DNA from: JADLGL01 sp963732865
Lineage (GTDB): Bacteria; Pseudomonadota; Alphaproteobacteria; Rhizobiales; Kaistiaceae
Direction: 5' to 3'
NCBI GenBank assembly: GCA_963732865.1
Contig: CAVTBC010000004.1
Span: 372,001 to 436,000, forward strand
DNA: 64,000 bases
Shown here: piece by piece, positions 45,473-53,932 of the stretch
Numbering within the stretch: the first letter of the stretch is position 1
How the letters are laid out: each line of letters opens with the position of its first letter
Notes under the pieces: generated by a model
The model's input: only the letters and a program-made list of their open reading frames with translations
Told to the model about the DNA's origin: nothing
The model's database searches: none
Made by a program: the position numbers and the translations under genes

Positions 45473-45739
45473 ATGGCACATAAGAAAGCAGGCGGCTCTT
45501 CGCGCAACGGTCGCGACTCGGCTGGCCAGCGCCTGGGCGTGAAGCTGTTTGGCGGCCAGCAGGCGATCGCCGGCAATATCATCATTCGCCAGCGCGGCAC
45601 GAAGTGGCATCCCGGTACCGGCGTCGGTCTCGGCCATGACCACACGATCTTTGCCACGGTCAACGGCGTGGTTACGTACAAGACCAAGGCCGGCGGCCGG
45701 ACTTACGTGTCCGTGGTTCCGGCCGAGCCCGCAGAGTAG
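45473..45739 (+). CDS. rpmA: Ribosomal protein L27
   Basis: An 88-aa bL27, normal length. The N terminus MAHKKAGGSSRNGRDSAGQR reaches the peptidyl transferase centre. The GGAG ribosome site is 8 bases before the ATG. It forms an operon with rplU. Confidence 0.97.
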   Translation: MAHKKAGGSSRNGRDSAGQRLGVKLFGGQQAIAGNIIIRQRGTKWHPGTGVGLGHDHTIFATVNGVVTYKTKAGGRTYVSVVPAEPAE

Positions 45740-45752
45740 CGGACCACCGTTC

Positions 45753-45772
45753 GTCCCCGCGACGGCGGGGAC
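45753..45772. repeat. REP-like extragenic palindrome
   Basis: GTCCCCGC-GACG-GCGGGGAC, with perfect 8-bp arms, followed by CCAGG. It has the look of short palindromes that recur between genes in many alphaproteobacteria. It may also serve as transcription end for rpmA. I saw no second copy in this window. Confidence 0.55.
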
Positions 45773-45856
45773 CCAGGCGATTTTGCTCAGGCCCGTGCCG
45801 CTGGATTGCCGCTTTCGCGAATGATCGGGAAAGCGGTCTAAGCCGAGCTTAACGCC

Positions 45857-46897
45857 ATGAAGTTTCTTGACCAGGCAAAGGTATTCATCCGCTCCGGCGA
45901 CGGCGGGGCGGGTGCGGTTTCGTTCCGGCGCGAGAAGTTTCTCGAATTCGGCGGCCCCGACGGCGGCAGCGGCGGTCGGGGCGGTGATGTCATCGCCGAG
46001 GCAGTCGACGGCCTGAACACACTGATCGACTATCGCTATCAGCAACACTTCAAGGCGAAGACCGGCGGCCATGGCATGGGCCGCAATCGGACCGGGGCGG
46101 GCGGCGCCGACGTCATTCTGAAGGTGCCGGTCGGCACGCAGATCTTCGAAGAAGACAACGAGACGCTGGTCGCCGACTTCACCGAAGTTGGCCAGCGCGT
46201 CGTGCTCGCCAAGGGCGGCAATGGCGGCTTCGGCAATCTGCACTTCACCACCTCGACCAATCGCGCGCCGCGCCGGGCCAATGCCGGCCTTGAGGGCAAA
46301 GAGCGCTGGATCTGGCTGCGGTTGAAGCTGATCGCCGATGTCGGGCTGGTCGGGCTGCCGAATGCCGGCAAGTCGACCTTCCTGGCCTCCGTCACCGCTG
46401 CGCGACCGAAGATCGCCGACTACCCGTTTACGACCCTGCATCCGGGTCTTGGCGTCGCCACCATCGATGGGCGCGAGATCGTCATCGCCGACATTCCCGG
46501 ACTCATCGAGGGCGCGCATGAAGGCGCCGGCATAGGCGACCGGTTTCTCGGCCATATCGAGCGCTGCCGCGTCATTCTGCATCTCGTCGACGGGACGAGC
46601 GAGGATGTTGCCGCGGACTATCTGATCGTTCGCGATGAGTTGGAGGAATACGGCCATGGCCTCGGCGAGAAGGACGAGATCGTGGCGCTGACCAAGGTCG
46701 ACGCCATTGCCGAGGAAGACCTCCCGGCGAAGGTCGCCGCCATCAGGAAGGCCGCGGGGCGAAAGCCGGTGACCCTCTCGGCCGTGGCGGGAACGAATGT
46801 CCAGCTGCTGCTGCGGGCGATCGCCAAGTCGGTCGCCGGCGCCGACGAGCTCGACAGGCAATTGGAGCCTGCCGATACCGAAACATGGCGGCCCTGA
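45857..46897 (+). CDS. obg: GTPase Obg (CgtA)
   Basis: A 346-aa ribosome-assembly GTPase. The glycine-rich N-terminal Obg fold is visible in GDGGAGAVSFRREKFLEFGG and similar segments. GTPase motifs are G1 GLPNAGKST, G3 DIPGLIEGAHEGAGIG and G4 TKVD. It acts in 50S assembly and stress control. It is in the usual order after L21 and L27. The 3' end is followed after 65 bp by proB. Confidence 0.97.
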   Translation: MKFLDQAKVFIRSGDGGAGAVSFRREKFLEFGGPDGGSGGRGGDVIAEAVDGLNTLIDYRYQQHFKAKTGGHGMGRNRTGAGGADVILKVPVGTQIFEEDNETLVADFTEVGQRVVLAKGGNGGFGNLHFTTSTNRAPRRANAGLEGKERWIWLRLKLIADVGLVGLPNAGKSTFLASVTAARPKIADYPFTTLHPGLGVATIDGREIVIADIPGLIEGAHEGAGIGDRFLGHIERCRVILHLVDGTSEDVAADYLIVRDELEEYGHGLGEKDEIVALTKVDAIAEEDLPAKVAAIRKAAGRKPVTLSAVAGTNVQLLLRAIAKSVAGADELDRQLEPADTETWRP

Positions 46898-46961
46898 CCG
46901 CGCTTGTGGCGCGCTGCCGGGCAGGGTATCTGCACCCGATTCTCAATCAGGCTGGTGTGAC

Positions 46962-48083
46962 GTGACCCGCAAGCCGGAAGATTTCCGCCGTATCGTCGTC
47001 AAGATCGGGTCGGCCCTGCTGGTCGACAATTCGACCGGCAAGCTGAAGGCCGAGTGGCTTGCCGCGCTCGCCGACGATCTGGTGGCGCTTGCGGCGGGCG
47101 GCCGCGACGTCCTTGTCGTTTCGTCCGGCGCCATCGCGCTTGGCCGCGGCGTGCTCGGCCTCGGCCGGGGCAAGCTCAAGCTTGAGGAGGGACAGGCCGC
47201 TGCCGCCGTGGGACAGATCGCGCTGGCGCGGGAATGGGCGCAGATCCTCGGCGATCGCGGCGTCACTGCCGGCCAGATACTGCTGACGCTCGGCGATACG
47301 GAAGAGCGGCGGCGTTATCTCAATGCGCGCTCGACGATCACCACGCTGTTGAAGCTGCGCGCCATGCCGGTCATCAACGAGAACGATACGGTGGCCACCA
47401 GCGAGATCCGTTATGGCGACAATGATCGCCTGGCGGCGCGGGTCGCGTCGATGATGAGCGCCGACTTGCTGGTTCTTCTATCCGACGTCGACGGGCTCTA
47501 TTCCGCCCCGCCGGCCACCAACCCGGACGCCCGGTTCATCGAAACGGTCGAACGCGTGACGCCCGAGATCGAGGCCATGGCCGGTACCGCCGCCAGCGAA
47601 TTCTCGCGCGGCGGTATGCAGACCAAGGTCGAGGCGGCGCGGATCGCGACCGCCGCCGGCACCACCATGATCATCGCCGCCGGCCATCGCCTGCACCCAT
47701 TGGCCGCCATTACCGGCGGCAGCAGATGCACTTGGTTCCTCGCCGAAACCAAGCCGGGACCCGCGCGCAAGAAATGGATTTCGGGCCATCTCGAAACTCA
47801 CGGCGCCGTGGTGATCGACGCCGGGGCGACCCAGGCGTTGCGCGCCGGCAAGAGCCTGCTGCCAGCTGGTGTGACCCGCATAGACGGGCGGTTCCAGCGT
47901 GGCGACGCTATCCGCATCATGGGCCCCGAGGGTGAGGAGATCGGGCGTGGTCTGGTTGCCTTCGACGCCGCCGACGCCGAACGGATCCGTGGCCGCAACA
48001 GTGCGGAAATCGAGACGATATTGGGCTACTCGGGCCGGCCGGAAATGGTTCACCGCGACGATATGGTTCTCGCCGGCGCCTAG
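46962..48083 (+). CDS. proB: Glutamate 5-kinase
   Basis: A 373-aa enzyme for the first step of proline synthesis. The kinase part has VVKIGSALLV, VSSGAIALG, INENDTVATSEIRYGDNDRLAARVA in pieces, and LLSDVDGLYS. The C-terminal PUA domain starts near residue 280 (HGAVVIDAGATQALRAGKSL). The start is a GTG at 46962; the frame is open upstream, overlapping obg. Note that proA is separate, 690 bp downstream, with a cupin gene in between. Confidence 0.96.
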   Translation: MTRKPEDFRRIVVKIGSALLVDNSTGKLKAEWLAALADDLVALAAGGRDVLVVSSGAIALGRGVLGLGRGKLKLEEGQAAAAVGQIALAREWAQILGDRGVTAGQILLTLGDTEERRRYLNARSTITTLLKLRAMPVINENDTVATSEIRYGDNDRLAARVASMMSADLLVLLSDVDGLYSAPPATNPDARFIETVERVTPEIEAMAGTAASEFSRGGMQTKVEAARIATAAGTTMIIAAGHRLHPLAAITGGSRCTWFLAETKPGPARKKWISGHLETHGAVVIDAGATQALRAGKSLLPAGVTRIDGRFQRGDAIRIMGPEGEEIGRGLVAFDAADAERIRGRNSAEIETILGYSGRPEMVHRDDMVLAGA

Positions 48084-48548
48084 CTTGGCAGATGTATTCG
48101 GGCCGGCGACGGGCGTCGCATTGGCAAGGCCTTCGGCGCCCATATAGACGGCCATGATGCGCACCGGCTCCGTGCCGGTATTGGTAGCATTGTGCGGCCA
48201 TTGGAAGGCTTCGAGGAATGCGTCGCCGGCGACATAATGGTGGGTGCCCGCCGAGCCGTAGTCGACCGTGACCTCGCCGCTGAGAATGTAAACGAACAGC
48301 GGAACGTCATGGATATGCCAGCCCGTTTCGCCGCCGGGCGGGATGGTCACGATGGCCGAGGTCAGTTCCGGCGTACCCTCCGGATAGGCGATCGTCTGAC
48401 CGATGATGGTCTGATTCCCCGACAAGAGCGGGGTGAGGAGCGCTTGATATTGGCTGGTCGTCGCCGCTCCGCTCTGTGCCAGGGCAGGAGCGCCGAGCAA
48501 GGCAAACCCTAGGAAAATGACCGATCCGGCCAAACGCAACCCGACCAT
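47478..48548 (-). CDS. Secreted cupin-domain protein with an odd C-terminal extension
   Basis: The first 150 residues are a normal exported small cupin: signal peptide ending APALAQ-S (about residue 25), then metal-binding HIH at 78-80 in ETGWHIHDVPLFVYILSGE and a second cupin motif around FQWPHNATN. After GAEGLANATP the frame has no stop and runs 200 codons antisense over the proB gene to 47478. Such a tail is unlike family members. The other frame has a stop in the CTAG that also ends proB (48080), so a single-base error just upstream is likely. The reliable part is about 48080-48548. Confidence 0.55.
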   Translation of the reverse strand: MVGLRLAGSVIFLGFALLGAPALAQSGAATTSQYQALLTPLLSGNQTIIGQTIAYPEGTPELTSAIVTIPPGGETGWHIHDVPLFVYILSGEVTVDYGSAGTHHYVAGDAFLEAFQWPHNATNTGTEPVRIMAVYMGAEGLANATPVAGPNTSAKLGAGENHIVAVNHFRPARVAQYRLDFRTVAATDPFGVGGVEGNQTTPDLLTLGAHDADSVATLEPPVYAGHTSWQQALAGAQRLGRPGVDHHGAVSFEMARNPFLARGSRLGFGEEPSASAAAGNGGQWVQAMAGGDDHGGAGGGRDPRRLDLGLHTAAREFAGGGTGHGLDLGRHAFDRFDEPGVRVGGRRGGIEPVDVG

Positions 48549-48769
48549 GACGGAACTCCAGACGCAACAAATGGAACACGAAAAGTCCAGCGCGAGGGTG
48601 GGCGAATAGGGTAAACAGACCCTTGACGGCGGGAACGAATTCTCGCGTGAGGCTCTGCCGGGCGCCGATTCCGGTTGGTCTCACGATATCGCGTCCTTGT
48701 TGATCGGCGGCTGTGAGCGTGCCAAACAGCTTGCCTCCCGAAAGGATCCTTCGGGAAAGGGCTTAGACG

Positions 48770-50080
48770 ATGGCTGTTGCAGACCTCGTACCTGATCTTG
48801 AGACCGCCGATTTGTCGGCGACGGAACTCGCCACTGCCATGGTGAGGCTCGGACGGGCTGCGCGCGGCGCGGCGGGCGTGCTGGCGACCAGCGAAACGGC
48901 CCAGAAGGATGCGGCGCTGCGCGCCATGGCCGCTGCGATCCGCACAAAAGCCGCTGCGATCCTGGCCGCGAATGCGGCCGATCTGGAAGACGCCGAAGCG
49001 AATGGAATGCCCGATTCCTTCCGCGATCGCCTGACGATGACCGACAAGCGGATCGAGGCGATGGCCGTCGGGATCGAAGAGATTGCCGCGCTGCCCGATC
49101 CGGTCGGAACGGTGATCGCCGAATGGCACCGGCCCAATGGCCTTCATATCGAGCGCGTGCGGACGCCGCTCGGCGTCATCGGTGTCATTTATGAAAGCCG
49201 GCCAAACGTGACCGCTGATGCCGGGGCCCTCTGCATGAAGGCCGGCAACGCGGTGATCCTGCGCTGCGGCTCGGATTCCCGGCGGACATCGACGCTTATC
49301 GCGGAGTGCCTGCGCGAAGGCCTGCGCTCGGCTGGCCTGCCGGAGGCGGCGATCCAGCTCGTTCCGACGCAGGACCGGGCCGCGGTCGGCCACATGCTGC
49401 GCGGCCTCGACGGCGCGATCGACGTGATCGTGCCGCGCGGCGGCAAAAGCTTGGTCGGCCGGGTGCAGGGTGAGGCGACGGTGCCGGTCTTCGCCCATCT
49501 CGAAGGCGTCTGCCACGTCTATGTCGATGGCGGCGCGAATGTGGAGATGGCCAAGGAAATCGCCGTCAACGCCAAGATGCGGCGGACGGGCGTATGCGGC
49601 GCGGCGGAAACACTGCTGGTCGACCGCGCCGCCGCTGAGACGCATTTGCGTCCCGTTCTCGACGCCCTCCATGTGGCGGGCTGCGCCATTCGCGGCGATG
49701 AGGCGGTCATGACGGCAGCGGCCTTTGTCGAGCCCGCGACCGAGGCCGATTGGGGCACGGAATATCTCGACGCGATCATTTCGGCGAAGCTGGTGGACGG
49801 CGTCGAGGGCGCGATCCGGCATATCGCGGCCTATGGCACGCAGCACACCGATTGCATCGTCACCGACGATCAGGCGGCCGCCGACCGCTTTCTGCAGCAG
49901 GTCGACAGCGCCATTGTCTTGCATAATGCATCGACGCAATTTGCCGATGGCGGCGAGTTCGGCATGGGGGCGGAAATCGGCATCGCCACCGGCAAGCTGC
50001 ATGCGCGCGGGCCGATCGGCGTCGAACAATTGACGGTTTTCAAATATAGGGTCCGCGGCTCCGGCCAGACCCGGCCATAG
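48770..50080 (+). CDS. proA: Gamma-glutamyl phosphate reductase
   Basis: A 436-aa enzyme for the second step of proline synthesis: NADPH-dependent reduction of gamma-glutamyl phosphate. Typical segments are GVIGVIYESRPNVTADAGAL, GNAVILRCGSDS and the catalytic Cys in MRRTGVCGAAETLLVD. Later comes GTEYLDAIISAKLVDG. A hairpin TCCCGAA/TTCGGGA (48736-48755) and an AAAGGG ribosome site precede the start. Confidence 0.97.
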   Translation: MAVADLVPDLETADLSATELATAMVRLGRAARGAAGVLATSETAQKDAALRAMAAAIRTKAAAILAANAADLEDAEANGMPDSFRDRLTMTDKRIEAMAVGIEEIAALPDPVGTVIAEWHRPNGLHIERVRTPLGVIGVIYESRPNVTADAGALCMKAGNAVILRCGSDSRRTSTLIAECLREGLRSAGLPEAAIQLVPTQDRAAVGHMLRGLDGAIDVIVPRGGKSLVGRVQGEATVPVFAHLEGVCHVYVDGGANVEMAKEIAVNAKMRRTGVCGAAETLLVDRAAAETHLRPVLDALHVAGCAIRGDEAVMTAAAFVEPATEADWGTEYLDAIISAKLVDGVEGAIRHIAAYGTQHTDCIVTDDQAAADRFLQQVDSAIVLHNASTQFADGGEFGMGAEIGIATGKLHARGPIGVEQLTVFKYRVRGSGQTRP

Positions 50081-50094
50081 TGGGTTTCAAAGTC

Positions 50095-50940
50095 ATGCGT
50101 TCCTTGTCGGCGTTCTCCGCGGTTGGTGCTCTTGCAGCCGCATTGGCATTCACCGCGCCCAATCTTGCTCAGGCTCAGTCCACCGCAGACGCCGCCGCGG
50201 CGCTGATGGATCAACGGGACTTTGCGGGAGCGCTGGCGATCCTGCAGCCTTTGGCCGACGCTGGCGACCCGATGGCGCTCTATTATCTCGCCGAGCTCTA
50301 CCGTCTTGGCAACGGCGTGGCGCCGGATGTGGTGCATGCCGCGCAACTCTACGAAGCCGCTGCCGAAGCCGGTGTGCCGGAGGCGCAGGACACGCTGGCG
50401 CTGATGTATCTGCGCGGCATGGGCGTCGAGCAGGATGCGGTGCAGGCGGTCCATTGGCTGGAGCTTGCCGCCGATCAAGCCTATGGCCCGGCCGAAGTCG
50501 CGCTCGGCCTTCGCTATTTCAACGGCGAGGGCGTCGATCAGGACTACGCCGTTGCGATGCAGTGGTTCCAGACCGCCGCCGATCAGGGCCTACCCGAGGC
50601 CGAGTATCAGATCGGCCTCATGTATGCTCAGGGTGTCGGCGTCGACCAGGATTTCGCGCAGGCCGTTGCCTGGACGCAGATGGCGGCCGACAAGGGCTTC
50701 TGGCCGGCGCACTACAATCTCGGCATTGCCTATCAGCTGGGCCAGGGCGTCGAGGCCGACCCGACACAGGCCTTCCTGCATTTCGCCATCGCCTACATCC
50801 TTTCGGGCCAAGGCACCGACGGCCCGGTCTTTGCCGCGCTCAATGATGCGGCGCAGCCCTTCACGCGTCCGCAGCAGCAGCAGGGCTTGGCCGACGCACA
50901 GGCCTGGATCGACGCCCACAACGCAAACGCGGCCAACTAG
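50095..50940 (+). CDS. Exported Sel1-repeat protein
   Basis: A periplasmic solenoid protein of about 281 aa. The signal peptide ends in AQAQ-S. About five Sel1-like (TPR-type) repeats follow, each of the form AxxGxPEAxxxLGxxYxxGxGV. Such proteins mediate protein-protein contacts. The start is ATG 50095 (MRSLSAF). The GTG at 50080 overlapping the proA stop is an alternative. It is placed between proA and nadD. Confidence 0.83.
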   Translation: MRSLSAFSAVGALAAALAFTAPNLAQAQSTADAAAALMDQRDFAGALAILQPLADAGDPMALYYLAELYRLGNGVAPDVVHAAQLYEAAAEAGVPEAQDTLALMYLRGMGVEQDAVQAVHWLELAADQAYGPAEVALGLRYFNGEGVDQDYAVAMQWFQTAADQGLPEAEYQIGLMYAQGVGVDQDFAQAVAWTQMAADKGFWPAHYNLGIAYQLGQGVEADPTQAFLHFAIAYILSGQGTDGPVFAALNDAAQPFTRPQQQQGLADAQAWIDAHNANAAN

Positions 50941-50949
50941 GCCAGGGAT

Positions 50950-51561
50950 TTGCCGTTTGTACTTCCGCCTCACGCGAGCGGCATGCGGATCGGATTGTTC
51001 GGCGGTTCGTTCGACCCGACCCATCGCGGTCACCTGACGGCGAGCGAAACGGCGCGTCACCGTCTGGATCTGGATCAGGTCTGGTGGCTGGCGACGCCCG
51101 GTAACCCTTTGAAGCGGCATCAGCCGAGCGAAAGCTTGGCCGTGCGCATGGAGAGAGCCCGCGCCTTGACCAAGGGCCGGCACATCGCGGTCACGGGGAT
51201 CGAGGCGGAGATCGGCAGCCGCTTCACTGCCGACACCATTGTGTGGCTGAAGAAGCGACTGAAATCGGTGCGCCTGGTTTGGATCATGGGGGCCGACAAT
51301 CTGACCGGCTTCCACAAATGGCAGGATTGGCGCCGCATCGTCGACGAAGTGCCGTTCGCCGTGGTCGACCGTCCGGGAAGCACATTGGCCGCCTTGTCGG
51401 CGCCTGCGGCACGACAGCTTGCTGGCAGGCGGATTCCTGAAAGAGACGCCGCCAAACTTGCCGACAAACGGCCGCCGGCGTGGGTTTTCCTGCACGGGCC
51501 GAGGATCGCCCTATCGTCGACCGAACTGCGCCGTTTCCGCGGAAAGACAGCATCGTCTTGA
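50950..51561 (+). CDS. nadD: Nicotinate-nucleotide adenylyltransferase
   Basis: A 203-aa enzyme joining nicotinate mononucleotide and ATP to give deamido-NAD. The nucleotide-binding motif GLFGGSFDPTHRGH is present, with WIMGADNLTGFHKWQDW and SSTELRR later. Relatives often begin with LPPHA-x-GMRIGLFGG, so I keep the TTG start at 50950. ATG 50983 is the inner alternative. Confidence 0.93.
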   Translation: MPFVLPPHASGMRIGLFGGSFDPTHRGHLTASETARHRLDLDQVWWLATPGNPLKRHQPSESLAVRMERARALTKGRHIAVTGIEAEIGSRFTADTIVWLKKRLKSVRLVWIMGADNLTGFHKWQDWRRIVDEVPFAVVDRPGSTLAALSAPAARQLAGRRIPERDAAKLADKRPPAWVFLHGPRIALSSTELRRFRGKTASS

Positions 51562-51676
51562 AAGATTCACCAATTCGCCCTTATGTTTCGCTCGTCGGGC
51601 CAATAGGTTCGCCAGTTGCCGCTCCAAGCGGGCGGCGTCAGGGTGAAGGAAGAGGAACAACCCACTGACACCGGCA

Positions 51677-52084
51677 ATGCAGCCAGGTAGCGCCGTCAAA
51701 GCTGCCACTCGGGTTCCGCGATTGCGTTCGATTACAGTCCCGGACACCCTTAGCCAAGTCCTCAAGAGCCTCGAAGATGCCAAGGCTGAGGATATCGTCG
51801 ACATCGACATCACCGGAAAATCGCCGCTTAGCGACCATATGGTCGTCGCTTCGGGACGCTCAAACCGTCACGTCGGGGCCATCGCGGAGCGGCTGATTGC
51901 TGACCTGAAACAGGGAATCGGCGTAACGCCGAGGGTTGAAGGCCTGCCGAATTGCGACTGGGTTCTGATCGATGCGGGCGACGTCGTCGTCCATCTCTTC
52001 CGGCCCGAGGTTCGCAACTTCTACAATCTTGAGAAGATGTGGCAGGTCGATGCCATAACGGCGTCGCAGATCGTCCGCACCTAG
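51677..52084 (+). CDS. rsfS: Ribosomal silencing factor RsfS
   Basis: A 135-aa protein of the RsfS/Iojap family, which binds L14 and blocks subunit joining when nutrients are low. Hallmarks are DIVDIDITGKSPLSDHMVVA and DWVLIDAGDVVVHLF, then FYNLEKMW. It sits between nadD and rlmH as usual. Confidence 0.96.
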   Translation: MQPGSAVKAATRVPRLRSITVPDTLSQVLKSLEDAKAEDIVDIDITGKSPLSDHMVVASGRSNRHVGAIAERLIADLKQGIGVTPRVEGLPNCDWVLIDAGDVVVHLFRPEVRNFYNLEKMWQVDAITASQIVRT

Positions 52085-52096
52085 GCGGACCGGCCA

Positions 52097-52576
52097 ATGC
52101 GGGCTTTGATCGTCGCAGTCGGTCGGCTGCGACCGGGGGCCGAGCGCGAACTTTCCGACCGTTATCTTGAGCGGGCGCAGCAACTCGCGGCTCCGCTCGG
52201 CATGAAGATCGCCGTCCGAGAAATCCAACAAAGCAAGAAGACCCGCGGTCCCGACCGGCGGGACGAGGAAGCCCAGGCCATTGCCGCGGCAATTCCCGAC
52301 GGCGCCGTGCTTGTGGCACTCGACGAGAAGGGCCGTACCCTGTCGAGCGCCGACTTCGCTGCGCAGATCGGCAAGTGGCGCGACAATGGCGCCAGCGAAC
52401 TTACGCTCGTGATTGGCGGCCCGGATGGGCTGGCCCCGGCGATCGCGGCGCGGGCGGAGACGGTGATCGCCTTCGGCAAGATGAGCTGGCCGCATCAATT
52501 GGTCCGGGCGATGTTGCTGGAGCAGGTCTATCGCGCGCTGACAATCCTGACGGGACACCCCTATCATCGGGCTTGA
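52097..52576 (+). CDS. rlmH: 23S rRNA (pseudouridine1915-N3)-methyltransferase RlmH
   Basis: A 159-aa SPOUT methyltransferase acting on Psi1915 in helix 69 of 23S rRNA. The knotted SAM site is visible as VALDEKGRTLSSADFA and LVIGGPDGL. The C terminus MSWPHQLVRAMLLEQVYRA is diagnostic. It follows rsfS by 12 bp. Confidence 0.97.
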   Translation: MRALIVAVGRLRPGAERELSDRYLERAQQLAAPLGMKIAVREIQQSKKTRGPDRRDEEAQAIAAAIPDGAVLVALDEKGRTLSSADFAAQIGKWRDNGASELTLVIGGPDGLAPAIAARAETVIAFGKMSWPHQLVRAMLLEQVYRALTILTGHPYHRA

Positions 52577-52631
52577 GGCGCGCAGAGGTGCGTCGCTCTA
52601 GCGCCCGATTTGGCCCTATAACCCTCCCGAC

Positions 52632-53915
52632 ATGATTTGCCGCCGATCCTGGTGCGCCTTGGCTCGCCTTCTCCGCCTCAAGCCCGTTGTGACCGGAATG
52701 GCTGCGACTGCGGCTGTGTGGGCGTCCGTGGCGCTGGCACAGGATACGCCGGCGCAGCCGGCCAACTGGCAGACCGATCTCGATCAGGTGCTGCAGCAAA
52801 TACAGGTCACGCAGGATCGCCGGGACGAACTGCAGCAGGAGGTCGCCAATCTCGATCAGGACCGGGCGGCGCTGAATCAGCAACTGATCGAAACCAATCA
52901 GCATGTTCAGGATCTCGAAGGCGACCTCGACGCCACGGAACAGCGGATGGCCGATCTGGTGGACCAGGAGGCCGCCGTTCGCGCGCAATTGGGCGAGCGG
53001 CGCGATGTTCTGGCCGAGGTGCTGGCGGCGTTGCAGCGGATGGGCCAGGCGCCGCCCCCGGCGATCATCGTCGAGCCGGAAGACGCATTGGCAGCGGTGC
53101 GCGGAGCCATTCTCCTCGGCGCGGTCGTGCCGGAGATCAGGGGCGAGGCGGAGGCCCTGGCCGACAATATCCAACAGCTGATCACGCTGCGCACCGAACA
53201 GGAGACCGAGCGACAGCGCATCATCGACGCGGCGACGGAAATGGCCGACGAGCAGCAGCGTCTGGAGCTTCTCGTTGCGGAACGGCAGCAGGCGCTGGAT
53301 CAAACAGCCGAAACGCTGCAGGCGGAGCAGGAGCGTCTCGGCACGCTGGCCACGATGGCCGACACTCTCGAAGAATTGATAGCCAATTTCGACACCGACA
53401 ATCCCGCTCCGGAAATTGTGGCGGCAACCCCGATCGAGCCCGGCACGCCCAATTTCCTCGGCGATGCCGACCGGATCAATCCGGCCGTCCCTTTCGCCTC
53501 GGCGCGCCATGACCTGCCGCGTCCCGCCAATGGCGAGCTCATCACCGGCTATGGCCAGGACGACGGTCTTGGCGGCCGAACCCAAGGCATTTCGATCGGC
53601 ACGCGGCCGGGCGCCCGCGTATCCTCACCCGCGGATGGCGAGGTCAAGTTCGCCGGCCCGTATAGGTCGTATGGCAACCTCTTGATTGTCGACGCCGGCG
53701 ATGGGTACCTTATCGTCCTGGCGGGGATGGAGAGGATTGATGTGCAGCGCGGTCAATTCGTGCTCGCAGGAGAGCCCGTCGGAACCATGCGGTCGGATCA
53801 GGTGGCGGCGGTCGGGGACGTCGCCCTAGGCACCGTTCGGCCGGTGCTCTATGTAGAATTCCGCAAAGACGGGGAATCGATAGATCCCGACCCTTGGTGG
53901 GCGGACCCCTACTAA
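52632..53915 (+). CDS. envC: Murein hydrolase activator EnvC-like protein (degenerate LytM)
   Basis: A 427-aa exported coiled-coil protein. A signal peptide (about 1-36) is followed by long coiled coils (about 45-260, rich in Gln and Glu). A C-terminal M23/LytM domain comes last. Its zinc ligands are lost: QGISIG stands where HxGIDI is usual, and LYVEFRKDG where HFEVR is usual. Such degenerate domains activate amidases at the division septum, as E. coli EnvC does. It heads the envC-ctpA-yibQ group, a common set with rppH in this order. Confidence 0.87.
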   Translation: MICRRSWCALARLLRLKPVVTGMAATAAVWASVALAQDTPAQPANWQTDLDQVLQQIQVTQDRRDELQQEVANLDQDRAALNQQLIETNQHVQDLEGDLDATEQRMADLVDQEAAVRAQLGERRDVLAEVLAALQRMGQAPPPAIIVEPEDALAAVRGAILLGAVVPEIRGEAEALADNIQQLITLRTEQETERQRIIDAATEMADEQQRLELLVAERQQALDQTAETLQAEQERLGTLATMADTLEELIANFDTDNPAPEIVAATPIEPGTPNFLGDADRINPAVPFASARHDLPRPANGELITGYGQDDGLGGRTQGISIGTRPGARVSSPADGEVKFAGPYRSYGNLLIVDAGDGYLIVLAGMERIDVQRGQFVLAGEPVGTMRSDQVAAVGDVALGTVRPVLYVEFRKDGESIDPDPWWADPY

Positions 53916-53932
53916 CGTGACAAGGTTGGCGC

